Source: Aestuariirhabdus haliotis
GTDB taxonomy: Bacteria > Pseudomonadota > Gammaproteobacteria > Pseudomonadales > Aestuariirhabdaceae
Length of the DNA: 38,170 nucleotides
Direction of reading: 5' to 3'
Assembly: GCF_023509475.1 (NCBI RefSeq)
Contig: NZ_JAKSDZ010000030.1
Span: 1-38,170 of the forward strand
Position 1 is the first letter of the stretch. The number at the start of each line of letters is the position of its first letter. This document shows, in pieces, positions 17,711 through 25,252 of this stretch. Below the pieces are notes generated by a model, which was not told the DNA's origin, made no database searches, and saw only the letters and a list, made by a program, of their open reading frames with translations. Position numbers and translations under genes: made by a program.

Positions 17711-18538
17711 ATGAACCAACCCCAGCTGACGGATTCAACGCTAACCATTGACGGCCGCGTCGCGCTACTTACCTTTAACCGGCATGATGTCCGCAACGCA
17801 CTTACAGGCACCGCCCTGGTGGATGAGATAGTCGCCACCGTCGAATGGGCTAACCGTAACCCGTACATTTCCGTACTGGTAATGACCGGTGCCGGCTCGG
17901 CATTTTCGGCGGGCGGCAATATCAAGGAGATGGCCGAGCGCGACGGGGAACACCGACAGGGAGCTTTTGGCGGCAGCGTGCTGGAAGTGCAACAAAAATA
18001 CCGCGAAGGTATCCAGCGTATGCCGCTGGCAATGGAACGGGCCGAAATTCCTGTCATTGCTGCAGTCAACGGGCCAGCCATTGGTGCGGGCTTCGATCTC
18101 AGTTGCATGTGCGACCTGCGCATCGGCTGCGAAAATACTCTATTGGGAGAAACCTTTATCAACCTGGGCATTATTCCCGGTGATGGCGGCGCCTGGTTCC
18201 TACAACGCCTGATCGGTTATCAACGGGCTGCCGAACTGACCCTCAGCGGCCGCCTGATCAAAGCCGATGAGGCTCTTGAACTGGGTATATTGCTCAAGGT
18301 GGTCGAGGCCGAACAATTATTGCCAAGCGCTATGGAGTTGGCACAATCGATTGCCGCCAAACCGCCACAAACGCTGCGCATGACCAAACGGCTGCTAAAA
18401 ATGGCCCAGCGCCAACCGTTGGAAGATTTTCTCAGTCTGTGCGCGAGCTTTCAGGGCATGTGCCACAATACCGAAGATCATCTGGAAGCGGTCAATGCAT
18501 TTCTGGAAAAGCGCCCAGGCCAGTATCAGGGAAAGTAA
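17711..18538 (+). CDS. Enoyl-CoA hydratase/isomerase (crotonase) family, second copy
   Basis: Crotonase-fold enzyme of 275 residues. SAFSAGGNIKEMAERDG and AIGAGFDLSCMCD form the oxyanion hole. The first catalytic Glu position is Asp (GFDL), while a Glu is present in LGETFINLGIIPGDGG. This pattern, unlike that of the first crotonase, suggests an isomerase, hydrolase or lyase reaction, or a specialised hydratase. It starts 17 bp after the synthetase and ends 2 bp before the secreted-protein gene, so it is clearly in the same operon. The two copies are diverged and not a recent duplication. Confidence 0.86.
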   Translation: MNQPQLTDSTLTIDGRVALLTFNRHDVRNALTGTALVDEIVATVEWANRNPYISVLVMTGAGSAFSAGGNIKEMAERDGEHRQGAFGGSVLEVQQKYREGIQRMPLAMERAEIPVIAAVNGPAIGAGFDLSCMCDLRIGCENTLLGETFINLGIIPGDGGAWFLQRLIGYQRAAELTLSGRLIKADEALELGILLKVVEAEQLLPSAMELAQSIAAKPPQTLRMTKRLLKMAQRQPLEDFLSLCASFQGMCHNTEDHLEAVNAFLEKRPGQYQGK

Positions 18539-18540
18539 AG

Positions 18541-18972
18541 ATGACAAAATCTTATTTATTAGCTCGCCCTCATATCGTGCCAGAACAGGCTAAACCAAGA
18601 TCCGTTTTTTTGCGGGTAACCCTGTTATTAGCGGCTTTACTGGCCGCTCCCTTTCACACCACCGCCGATGAACCCACCCCGGTCAGTGCCACTATCGAAT
18701 CCCAGGGCAGCGGCTTCTTCACCATAAGTGTGACCCTGAAACACGCCGACGAGGGTTGGGAGCATTACGCCAATCGCTGGGAGGTACTCGATGGTGAGGG
18801 CAATATACTGGCCACTCGCACCTTGCTGCACCCTCATGTGAATGAGCAACCCTTTACGCGTAACCTGAGCGCGGTGCGTTTGCCTAACAGCCTCGACACA
18901 ATCTATATACGAGCCCACGATTCCAAGCACGGTTACGGCCGCCGAAAGATAAAACTGGCGGTGCCTGAATAG
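18541..18972 (+). CDS. Small conserved secreted protein of unknown function
   Basis: Protein of 143 residues. A hydrophobic segment at about residues 22-42 (VFLRVTLLLAALLAAPFHTTA) ends in a likely signal peptidase site. The long hydrophilic N-terminal lead is unusual for a Sec signal. The mature part has a beta-rich pattern with GWEHYANRWEVLDGEGN, HPHVNEQPFTRNL and RAHDSKHGYGRR, rich in His, which could bind metal. I recall similar uncharacterised proteins with these motifs. The ATG follows the preceding stop by 2 nt, with GGGAAAG upstream, so it is translationally linked to the acyl-CoA operon. A longer in-frame start at 18439 lies inside the crotonase gene and is unlikely. Confidence 0.75.
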   Translation: MTKSYLLARPHIVPEQAKPRSVFLRVTLLLAALLAAPFHTTADEPTPVSATIESQGSGFFTISVTLKHADEGWEHYANRWEVLDGEGNILATRTLLHPHVNEQPFTRNLSAVRLPNSLDTIYIRAHDSKHGYGRRKIKLAVPE

Positions 18973-18988
18973 TTTCCACCGCCTTGAA

Positions 18989-19762
18989 TCAGGGATCGGG
19001 TTTTAAATGGTATCGCTGGCCAATAGCTTCCAGGACGCCATTGTCATGTATTGCCTGCAGTGCACGCTGCAGGCGGTCGAGGTAAGGTTGCTCGAGCTGC
19101 TCTGATACCACCAGATAATGATCATAACTTCGATAACTCATGCTCACGACCTGCACCTGATCGTTCAATTCCAGTTCATCGATCGTGTGCAACAAACCCA
19201 GGTCGTGATAAAAGAGAATATCGCCGCGTTTTGCTAACAGCTTGAGCAACATGGCTTCGACATTCTTGGCACCATCGTCAACGGATATGCCCCTGCGCAA
19301 CAAATAATCACTGGCCGCCGTACCAAACAGGCTGATCATTCGACCCTGACTGGCCAATTCCTCGATGGTTGCCAGCCTGTCCTTATCCAGCGGGAAATCA
19401 GCTCTTACTACCGCGATGTAACGTAAGCGATAGAGGGGGGGCTTCAGGTAACGAAAATCACGCTCGCGCTCCGGGGTATAAGCCAACCCCGCAAACAGGT
19501 CAATAAACCCCTCCTTGAGCATACGCTTTATTCGCGTCAGGGGCACCAGTCGATCGTAGCCCTCGATCTTCAGCTCAGGGTCTTGCTGCTCAAGAGCCCG
19601 CAAGATATCAACCGCCACTCCTTGCATATCCCCCTGATTATCCTGCATATACTTCGGACGACTGTCCTGTGCCACCGTCGTCAGGGGCATGGCCTTCACC
19701 GCACCACACAGGCAAAAGATCGCCATTAACAGGCAACATCTCACTATCCGCTTGAAACCCAT
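18989..19762 (-). CDS. Periplasmic substrate-binding protein, amino-acid type (SBP_bac_3)
   Basis: Protein of 257 residues with a signal peptide (MGFKRIVRCCLLMAIFCLCG start, likely cleavage after AVKA) and the two-lobed solute-binding pattern of polar amino acid binding proteins: DILRALEQQ, FIDLFAGLAYTPERERDF, LFGTAASDYLL, GDILFYHDLGL. I chose the ATG at 19762 because it places the signal peptide at the N-terminus; the open frame extends 37 codons further without similarity. No permease or ATPase gene lies next to it. Orphan proteins of this type may serve a distant transporter or a signalling system. It is convergent with the acyl-CoA operon (16 bp between ends). Confidence 0.82.
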   Translation of the reverse strand: MGFKRIVRCCLLMAIFCLCGAVKAMPLTTVAQDSRPKYMQDNQGDMQGVAVDILRALEQQDPELKIEGYDRLVPLTRIKRMLKEGFIDLFAGLAYTPERERDFRYLKPPLYRLRYIAVVRADFPLDKDRLATIEELASQGRMISLFGTAASDYLLRRGISVDDGAKNVEAMLLKLLAKRGDILFYHDLGLLHTIDELELNDQVQVVSMSYRSYDHYLVVSEQLEQPYLDRLQRALQAIHDNGVLEAIGQRYHLKPDP

Positions 19763-19885
19763 ACTGGATCCATCGTCTCGACCTTCACCCTGATAATAGC
19801 ATGGCGCTAACCACTCGGGATCAATGGACAGTTGACGATTAAATTGTTCCGCAGCTAGCATGGTGTTTTTCATGGAATCACATCA

Positions 19886-20326
19886 ATGAACAACGAAACG
19901 CTCCTGATAGTAGTCGCCCTGATTGGCGGCGCGGCGGTCAGCTTGCAAGGTCAGTTTATGGGCCAGCTTGACCGACAAATAGGCACCGCCGAAAGTGTGT
20001 TCATCACCTACGCCAGTGGTGCCCTGGTCGCCTTGTTGATGATAGTAGCCATGAAAGGTGGGCAACTGGTTAACGGTATCGGAAATGCACCTTGGTACGC
20101 TTACACCTCAGGATTGCTAGGCCTCGTGATTGTCGCCAGTCTGGGCTTTACCATACCCCGAATGGGCATGACCAAGGCCTTTACCCTGATTCTCGCCGCG
20201 CAGTTTCTATTGGCGGCTCTGATCGATCATTACGGTTTGTTTGGCAGCACCGTACGCAGTTTCGACTGGAAGCAGCTGTCGGGTATCGGCCTGATCATCA
20301 CTGGCGTGGCGGTCCTGATTCGCTAG
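19886..20326 (+). CDS. YdcZ/DUF606 family inner membrane protein
   Basis: Hydrophobic protein of 146 residues with four to five membrane segments: about 4-22, 37-56, 68-88, 95-113 and 124-145. The pattern, ALIGGAAVSLQGQFMGQLDR and SGLLGLVIVASLGFTIPRMG, is that of the DUF606/YdcZ branch of drug-metabolite transporters. Members act as half-size proteins, often dimers. The substrate is unknown. It diverges from the binding-protein gene. Confidence 0.85.
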   Translation: MNNETLLIVVALIGGAAVSLQGQFMGQLDRQIGTAESVFITYASGALVALLMIVAMKGGQLVNGIGNAPWYAYTSGLLGLVIVASLGFTIPRMGMTKAFTLILAAQFLLAALIDHYGLFGSTVRSFDWKQLSGIGLIITGVAVLIR

Positions 20327-20354
20327 GGCAAGGTCGATATATTCTTTAGATCTC

Positions 20355-20377
20355 TGGCCTGCTCGCCTGTCAGGCCA
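20355..20377. terminator. Short stem-loop after the YdcZ-like gene
   Basis: TGGCCTG and CAGGCCA form a perfect 7-bp stem with a 9-nt loop, 28 nt after the stop codon. There is no U-tract, so its role as a terminator is uncertain. Confidence 0.3.
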
Positions 20378-20515
20378 ACTAACCGTGGCCGCCAGTCTCT
20401 GTTTATCCTCTCCCTATTTGTCAGCTTTCGATCGGCTATCTACACTCTGTAAACGACCCGTTTGCGGTCAAATTCGCCATAGCCCTCTATTATGCCACCT
20501 CAGGAGATCCGTGCC

Positions 20516-21253
20516 ATGCGATTGCTCATCCCCTTCCTTTTCCTCAGCGCCATAGTCCTGCCAGCCTGGGCCAAAGATGGCCCGGTCGATTATGAGATCA
20601 ACGGACAAGCCTATGAGGGCTATTATGTCAGCGCCGGTGATAACGCTCCCTTGATTTTGCTGATCCATGACTGGGATGGCTTAACCAATTACGAAGTAAA
20701 ACGCGCTCATATGCTGGCCGATCAGGGTTACAGTGTATTTGCCGCCGACCTCTTTGGCGCAGGTGTACGACCCACCGAAGTCAAGGATAAACGCCAACAC
20801 ACCGGTGAGCTGTACAAGGACCGGGAAAAGATGCGCACCCTGATGAATGGTGCTCTGGCCGCGGCTCTCAAGCTTGGAGGCAATACCGATAACGCCGTCG
20901 CTGCAGGCTACTGCTTTGGCGGAGCCGCCGTACTGGAACTGGCTCGAGCCGGATCACCGCTGAAGGGATTTGTCACCTTCCATGGTGGGCTGAAAACCCC
21001 CGACGGGCAAAACTACAGCAAGGCTCAGGGCAGTATTCTGGTCATGCACGGCTCCGCCGACAGCGCCATTCCCATGGAGCAGTTTGCCGCTCTGACCAAT
21101 GAGTTGGAAGCCGCGGGAGTTGCCCATGAGATGATCACCTACAGCGGTGCGCCCCATGCCTTTACCGTGTTTGATTCCAAACGCTATCGCGCCGATGCTG
21201 ACGCCAAGTCCTGGAACCGGTTCTCGGAATATTTGCAGGCGACGCTTAAGTGA
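20516..21253 (+). CDS. Exported dienelactone hydrolase family protein
   Basis: Alpha/beta hydrolase of 245 residues with an N-terminal signal peptide (MRLLIPFLFLSAIVLPAWA), so it acts in the periplasm, unlike the cytoplasmic dienelactone hydrolases of catechol pathways. The catalytic triad is Cys in GYCFGGAA, Asp in GSADSAIP and His in GAPHAF. LIHDWDGLTNYEVKRAHMLA is the typical family start. The ATG at 20516 has AGGAG 9-10 nt upstream; an in-frame ATG at 20492 would bury the signal. It stands alone. The natural substrate is unknown, probably an ester or lactone. Confidence 0.86.
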   Translation: MRLLIPFLFLSAIVLPAWAKDGPVDYEINGQAYEGYYVSAGDNAPLILLIHDWDGLTNYEVKRAHMLADQGYSVFAADLFGAGVRPTEVKDKRQHTGELYKDREKMRTLMNGALAAALKLGGNTDNAVAAGYCFGGAAVLELARAGSPLKGFVTFHGGLKTPDGQNYSKAQGSILVMHGSADSAIPMEQFAALTNELEAAGVAHEMITYSGAPHAFTVFDSKRYRADADAKSWNRFSEYLQATLK

Positions 21254-21307
21254 GGTGACGCCATTCGGGGCTGTCATTCTCAGGATTTGCTGAATCAATG
21301 GCATTCC

Positions 21308-21341
21308 CGTCAAGCCTATTGGAAGCGTAATAGGCTTGACG
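21308..21341. other. Perfect 13-bp stem-loop, 55 nt after the dienelactone hydrolase gene
   Basis: CGTCAAGCCTATT and AATAGGCTTGACG pair perfectly around an 8-nt loop. Neither strand has a following U-tract. It may be a rho-assisted terminator or an mRNA end-protecting hairpin. Its sequence does not match the other repeat family in the window. Confidence 0.6.
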
Positions 21342-21666
21342 AAGATGATGGAGGCATTATGTATTCCAATACCTGATGTCGGCCTATCAGATTCTGGCGA
21401 GGGTTAGCCGAAAGAAAAGGCTACCTTGCCAGAGTGCAAGCAGTATCCACGAGCTGTGAAATAGTCGATCCATAAACAAATATAACCTCATGTCATAATC
21501 GTAAAAGCGATACCCAATAGACATCTCTTGGTATGATTGCTTGCTAGAATCCGCCCACTTTTGGTCAAATTCAGGCCATGCAACAGCCCTGCCTGGCGCA
21601 TCAAACGCAAGACTTTTGGCCCCTTGGTTATGGTAGGCTTGAAAGCAATGATTCACTTCGCCCATC

Positions 21667-21672
21667 TATAAT
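21667..21672 (+). promoter_or_regulatory. Probable -10 element for the GAF-GGDEF gene
   Basis: TATAAT is an exact sigma-70 -10 consensus 43 bp before the ATG. The best -35 candidate, TTGAAA, is 22 bp away, which is too far for an ideal promoter. Confidence 0.4.
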
Positions 21673-21715
21673 ACTGAAAAGAAGCGAAACGGTTAGTGAC
21701 TAAGGAATAACAACA

Positions 21716-22777
21716 ATGACATCTGGCTCAAGCAGTGAACAGGTCATTCGCAGGCTGTATCAGATCACCCACGATCATAACAAAGGCTTTGAACAGCAGA
21801 TCATAGAATTGCTTCAAATGGGGCTGGAACGTTTTGAGCTGGACATAGGTATTTTATCGAAGATTGATCAAAGCAACTATGTTGTGAAACATTGCGTGAC
21901 ACCAACCGATGTCCCCATGCAACCGGGCGACAGCTTCAATTTTGATTCAACCTATTGTCATATCACCTGCTTGGCCCAGGGGCCTGTCTCTATTGAGCAC
22001 GTTGGGGCCGATGACAAATACGCCTCACACCCGGCCTACAAGGCGTTTGGTCTCGAATCCTATATCGGGGTTCCCATACGCCTTAATGGTGAGCTTTATG
22101 GCACCTTAAACTTTTCAAGCCCAACCCCCTACCCTAGAAAATTTCAAGATATTGATATCGATGCCCTGCAATTAATGGCCTCCTGGGTTGAGTCTGAACT
22201 GGTTCGTCGAGAGCAGGAAGCGCAACTACGAGCCCTCAACAAGAAGCTCAAACTGCTCGCGAATTATGACAGCCTGACCCAGATTCCCAATCGCCGGGGT
22301 ATGTACAAGAGCCTGCAAAAAAGCATGAAGCAGCTCAGCCGAAAGAACGGCGAAGGAACCCTCGCCATGATCGATATCGATCACTTTAAACAACTCAATG
22401 ATCGCTATGGACACCAAACGGGCGATGAAGCACTGGTAGCAACAGCACAAATGATTACTGACTCGTTGCGGGATTATGATTACCTGGCTCGATTTGGCGG
22501 CGAAGAGTTCCTGCTATGGCTACCCGATACCAGTCAGGAAGGCTGTACTGTGGTCTGCCAGCGAATCATGAACAGCATTGCCAGGATCACAATAACCCCT
22601 GATCCTATAACGGTCTCCATTGGTACCTGCCATATCCGCTTCAGTGATGAGCGGCCAGGTGATATCAGCAAGCTAATCTATGACCTTATTGAGAAAGCTG
22701 ACAACGCACTCTTTGAAGCTAAGGATCTGGGACGTAATCGAGTGGTTCACTATAGGGCACCGGTCACCGAATCATAA
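21716..22777 (+). CDS. GAF-GGDEF diguanylate cyclase
   Basis: Soluble protein of 353 residues. A GAF sensor domain (about 18-160, with SYIGVPIRLNGELYGTLNF) is followed by a short linker helix and a GGDEF domain (about 190-345). The active-site loop GGEEF at about 261 is intact, and RDYD five residues before it matches the RxxD product-inhibition site. It should make c-di-GMP in response to a small ligand or redox cue bound by GAF. AAGGA lies 9 nt before the ATG. A clear terminator follows, so it is a single-gene unit. Possible effectors in this window are the PilZ protein and the GGDEF-EAL protein. Confidence 0.93.
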   Translation: MTSGSSSEQVIRRLYQITHDHNKGFEQQIIELLQMGLERFELDIGILSKIDQSNYVVKHCVTPTDVPMQPGDSFNFDSTYCHITCLAQGPVSIEHVGADDKYASHPAYKAFGLESYIGVPIRLNGELYGTLNFSSPTPYPRKFQDIDIDALQLMASWVESELVRREQEAQLRALNKKLKLLANYDSLTQIPNRRGMYKSLQKSMKQLSRKNGEGTLAMIDIDHFKQLNDRYGHQTGDEALVATAQMITDSLRDYDYLARFGGEEFLLWLPDTSQEGCTVVCQRIMNSIARITITPDPITVSIGTCHIRFSDERPGDISKLIYDLIEKADNALFEAKDLGRNRVVHYRAPVTES

Positions 22778-22780
22778 GTG

Positions 22781-22816
22781 CTCTAACTCCGTGTCGGGGT
22801 TAGAGTCGATTTTTTA
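22781..22816 (+). terminator. Rho-independent terminator after the GAF-GGDEF gene
   Basis: CTCTAACTCC and GGGGTTAGAG form a 10-bp stem (one G-U pair) with loop GTGTC, followed by TCGATTTTTTATT. This is a textbook intrinsic terminator starting a few bases after the stop codon. Confidence 0.88.
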
Positions 22817-22930
22817 TTCCTACGTTTTACTGGGAGTCTGTGAACTTCCTCTGATAAACGTAGATCTTTCGCCTGCTAACATAGCCCCTCACGAACACCT
22901 TTTGATTCATTCCATATCAGGGTATCTAGC

Positions 22931-23371
22931 TTGAAAACCACACTCTACGCACTGCTATTGTCACTTGTTGTATTGCCAGCCCATGCAGCGGTTAAACAAA
23001 GTCAACTTCGGGCTTTAGAGCGACAGATTGTCGAAGAAAAATGGCCCGCCTGCGTTTCCCCGCGAAATTATTACGATCGGGTGTACTGTTCCTCCAAGGT
23101 CTACAATCTGCTCGATACCAGCCTAAACGAGCGTTATATCGCGCTGCGTAAAACACTCAGCGATGGCCAGAAACAACGCCTGAAGAAAGTACAGGTGGCC
23201 TGGATTCGTGAGCGAGACGACCAATGTGCCAGTATCCAGGAAGATTCGGTCATTATGGATCTGGGCTGCACCAAAGCCAGAACTGTCGAAAGTCTGTATT
23301 ACATTACCGAAATGAATAAAAACCCGCAGGACTTCGATCTGCTCTTGCAGGAATACAAACGCCGCGAGTAA
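22931..23371 (+). CDS. LprI/DUF1311-like secreted protein
   Basis: Secreted protein of 146 residues with signal peptide MKTTLYALLLSLVVLPAHA. The mature part has four Cys and the helical pattern YCSSKVYNLLDTSLNERYIAL then RLKKVQVAWIRERDDQC, seen in DUF1311 proteins related to lysozyme inhibitor LprI. An envelope protective role is possible but not shown. The start is TTG, with AGGG 8-9 nt upstream. It lies 97 bp before the polysaccharide deacetylase, which also acts on cell-surface polymers. Confidence 0.72.
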   Translation: MKTTLYALLLSLVVLPAHAAVKQSQLRALERQIVEEKWPACVSPRNYYDRVYCSSKVYNLLDTSLNERYIALRKTLSDGQKQRLKKVQVAWIRERDDQCASIQEDSVIMDLGCTKARTVESLYYITEMNKNPQDFDLLLQEYKRRE

Positions 23372-23468
23372 ACCATCCTCAGCTGCCCTCCTTCACCATG
23401 TTAAAAGCACATGAAAGCCTCACGAGCTTAGCCATGTCCTGTCACAATCCGGGGGCATTCAGGCCATC

Positions 23469-24644
23469 ATGACAAGGGTTTCAATCAGGGGGGTTATTCG
23501 CGCAATACTGTTTTTCGTATTATTGCCTATGGCTTGCCCCCTCTGGGCGGCAGGCCCGAACAAGCTGGCGACTATGGATCGCAGCCTCTGGCCAGATCCG
23601 ATCAACGACGCACACAGTTTCAACCGTGCCTCCCGTTATGAGCTGTACTCTTTTATTCAGCAACTCAACGCCCTCGGCCCCTTAAAAGACGAAACGCAAA
23701 TTGCCGAACTGACCGGGATCTCTTCGGTCGACCTGCCATCGGTTCAGCGCTGGAGTAACAAAACTCGACAACGATTGCTGGTTAATTATCGTCACAGTTG
23801 CCAAGCTCAAGCCTGCCTTGCTGTGGATGACTATAGAGACCTTACAGCTGTGGCACAGAACCAGCTGTCTTCACTCACCGCTCAATACGCAGATTGGCAG
23901 ACCGCATCGGCTGGGTTTCATCATGACTATATACGCGAACAGTTACGGCTTGCCGTGCTGTTCTCAAGGATTAGCAGTGAAATTCATACGCTATCCTCAC
24001 AAGAGATCAATGGTTTTGAACTGCCAGACCGTACTTTTCTATTGACCTTTGATGATGGTCCCAGTGCCGGCGCACAAACCGGTATGGTTCTGGAGACGCT
24101 TGAGACCTTTGATCGCAATGCCATCTTTTTTGTACTGGGAGATCGAGCAAAAGCCCTAACCAGCACTGGCTCGCCTGAGAGCTACCCACAGTATTCCAGT
24201 CAGTGTCTGGGCTCCCACGGCCAAAGCCATCGCGTCTACAGCCAAACTCTGGCATGGCAAACTGCTATGGCCGAGTCCTGGCACCATATCGCAACCCTGT
24301 CATCAACAACGTCATCTTCTTTACCAAGCTCAGTGCCCCCCAAGGTGGTTCAATGGTATCGTCCACCCTACGGCCAGAGAACAGCGGCGATGACCGATTA
24401 CCTCGCACAACAAGGCATAGGTACCATGCTGTGGAATATCGATAGTCAGGATTGGAATGCCAAACTCAATGCCCGGCAAATTGAGGATCGAGTGTTCACC
24501 CTGATGCTGTTATGGCGCCATGGCATTCTTCTTTTCCACGATCTTTACGATAGAAGCAACGTCGCTTTATCAGGATTGCTACAGCAGACCGAAAACCTGG
24601 CTGTTACCTGGGTGAACTGCCGAGAGCTGAAACTGCACCAATAG
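23469..24644 (+). CDS. Exported polysaccharide deacetylase (NodB domain)
   Basis: Protein of 391 residues with a signal peptide (about 1-28), an N-terminal helical region of unknown role (30-185) and a C-terminal NodB-type deacetylase domain (about 188-380). The motifs are TFDDGP (metal-binding Asp pair), GSHGQSH (two metal-binding His), RPPYG and ILLFHD. It should remove N- or O-acetyl groups from a polysaccharide in the envelope. The N-terminal region, with Cys pair HSCQAQAC, is not part of the standard family. It starts with ATG at 23469. It may modify peptidoglycan or a biofilm polymer. Confidence 0.88.
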   Translation: MTRVSIRGVIRAILFFVLLPMACPLWAAGPNKLATMDRSLWPDPINDAHSFNRASRYELYSFIQQLNALGPLKDETQIAELTGISSVDLPSVQRWSNKTRQRLLVNYRHSCQAQACLAVDDYRDLTAVAQNQLSSLTAQYADWQTASAGFHHDYIREQLRLAVLFSRISSEIHTLSSQEINGFELPDRTFLLTFDDGPSAGAQTGMVLETLETFDRNAIFFVLGDRAKALTSTGSPESYPQYSSQCLGSHGQSHRVYSQTLAWQTAMAESWHHIATLSSTTSSSLPSSVPPKVVQWYRPPYGQRTAAMTDYLAQQGIGTMLWNIDSQDWNAKLNARQIEDRVFTLMLLWRHGILLFHDLYDRSNVALSGLLQQTENLAVTWVNCRELKLHQ

Positions 24645-24658
24645 AACGGCCTTTTGAC

Positions 24659-24684
24659 TGATCCGTATCTGCATTGATCCGTAT
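24659..24684. repeat. 10-bp direct repeat before the phage-type gene
   Basis: TGATCCGTAT occurs twice with starts 16 bp apart, 42 bp before the ATG of the next gene. It could be a small tandem duplication or a regulator site. Confidence 0.4.
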
Positions 24685-24725
24685 ATTAAGCAAAACACCG
24701 GTAACTGCTGCCCATACAAGATCTT

Positions 24726-25199
24726 ATGAACATCTTTATTCTGGATGATGACATAGAGAAATGCGCCCAATATCACTGCGACCAGCATGTGGTAAAAATG
24801 ATTCTGGAAAGTGTTCAATTGCTATGCACGGCACTGAACAAAAAAGGCTTTACGACGCCCTATAAATCAACTCATGCAAAGCATCCGTGTACGTTATGGG
24901 TCGAAGAATCCTACGACAACTTTCTCTGGCTTAAACAACTGACTCTCGAACTCAACAAAGAGTACCGCTACCGCTACGATAAACAGGTGGATCACAAATC
25001 GATTGCGGTTCTATCAAGCCTGTCCCCGCACCGTTTTCCAGCGATCGGATTAACCCCATTCGCACAAGCCATGCCTGAAACTTACAAAGTTGAAGGGAAT
25101 GCCGTCCTGGCGTATCGGAAATTCTATCTGGGAGACAAAGTCAGGTTTGCCAAATGGACCAAGCGCTCTTCTCCTCATTGGTTTAGCGATCAAGGCTAA
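24726..25199 (+). CDS. Protein of a family common in T4-like phages, function unknown
   Basis: Protein of 157 residues with no signal or membrane segment. It starts MNIFILDDDIEKCAQYHCDQ, followed by HVVKMILESVQLL, then HAKHPCTLWV, ...NFLWLKQL, ...QAMPE and ends with RFAKWTKRSSPHWF. From memory, proteins with these blocks (DKHVVKM, HPS.W, AMPD, AKWTKR) are frequent in T4-like phages and cyanophages, usually annotated as hypothetical. The conserved His, Cys, Lys and Trp suggest an enzyme or nucleic acid-binding role, but I know of no tested function. It is a lone gene, 81 bp after the deacetylase, with no other phage gene around it. It may have been transferred from a phage. Confidence 0.72.
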   Translation: MNIFILDDDIEKCAQYHCDQHVVKMILESVQLLCTALNKKGFTTPYKSTHAKHPCTLWVEESYDNFLWLKQLTLELNKEYRYRYDKQVDHKSIAVLSSLSPHRFPAIGLTPFAQAMPETYKVEGNAVLAYRKFYLGDKVRFAKWTKRSSPHWFSDQG

Positions 25200-25252
25200 C
25201 AATCACCAAGCCCCTCCCAGGATAAAAAGGTGTCTCTGCTCAGGATGATTAA

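Larger units (their letters stand above)
21254..21715. other. 462-bp region with strong stem-loop and a doubtful reading frame
   Basis: This region holds the 13-bp stem-loop at 21308-21341, a TATAAT box at 21667 for the next gene, and an open frame of 92 codons on the minus strand (21387-21665). That frame has no ribosome site and no recognisable domain, so I do not call it as a gene, though I cannot exclude it. It would diverge from the GAF-GGDEF gene. Confidence 0.5.

Noticed and set aside
21387-21665. 92-codon frame on the minus strand
   Set aside because: There is no ribosome site, no recognisable domain and no coding-like pattern that I can see. I left it out of the gene list but noted it in the region entry.
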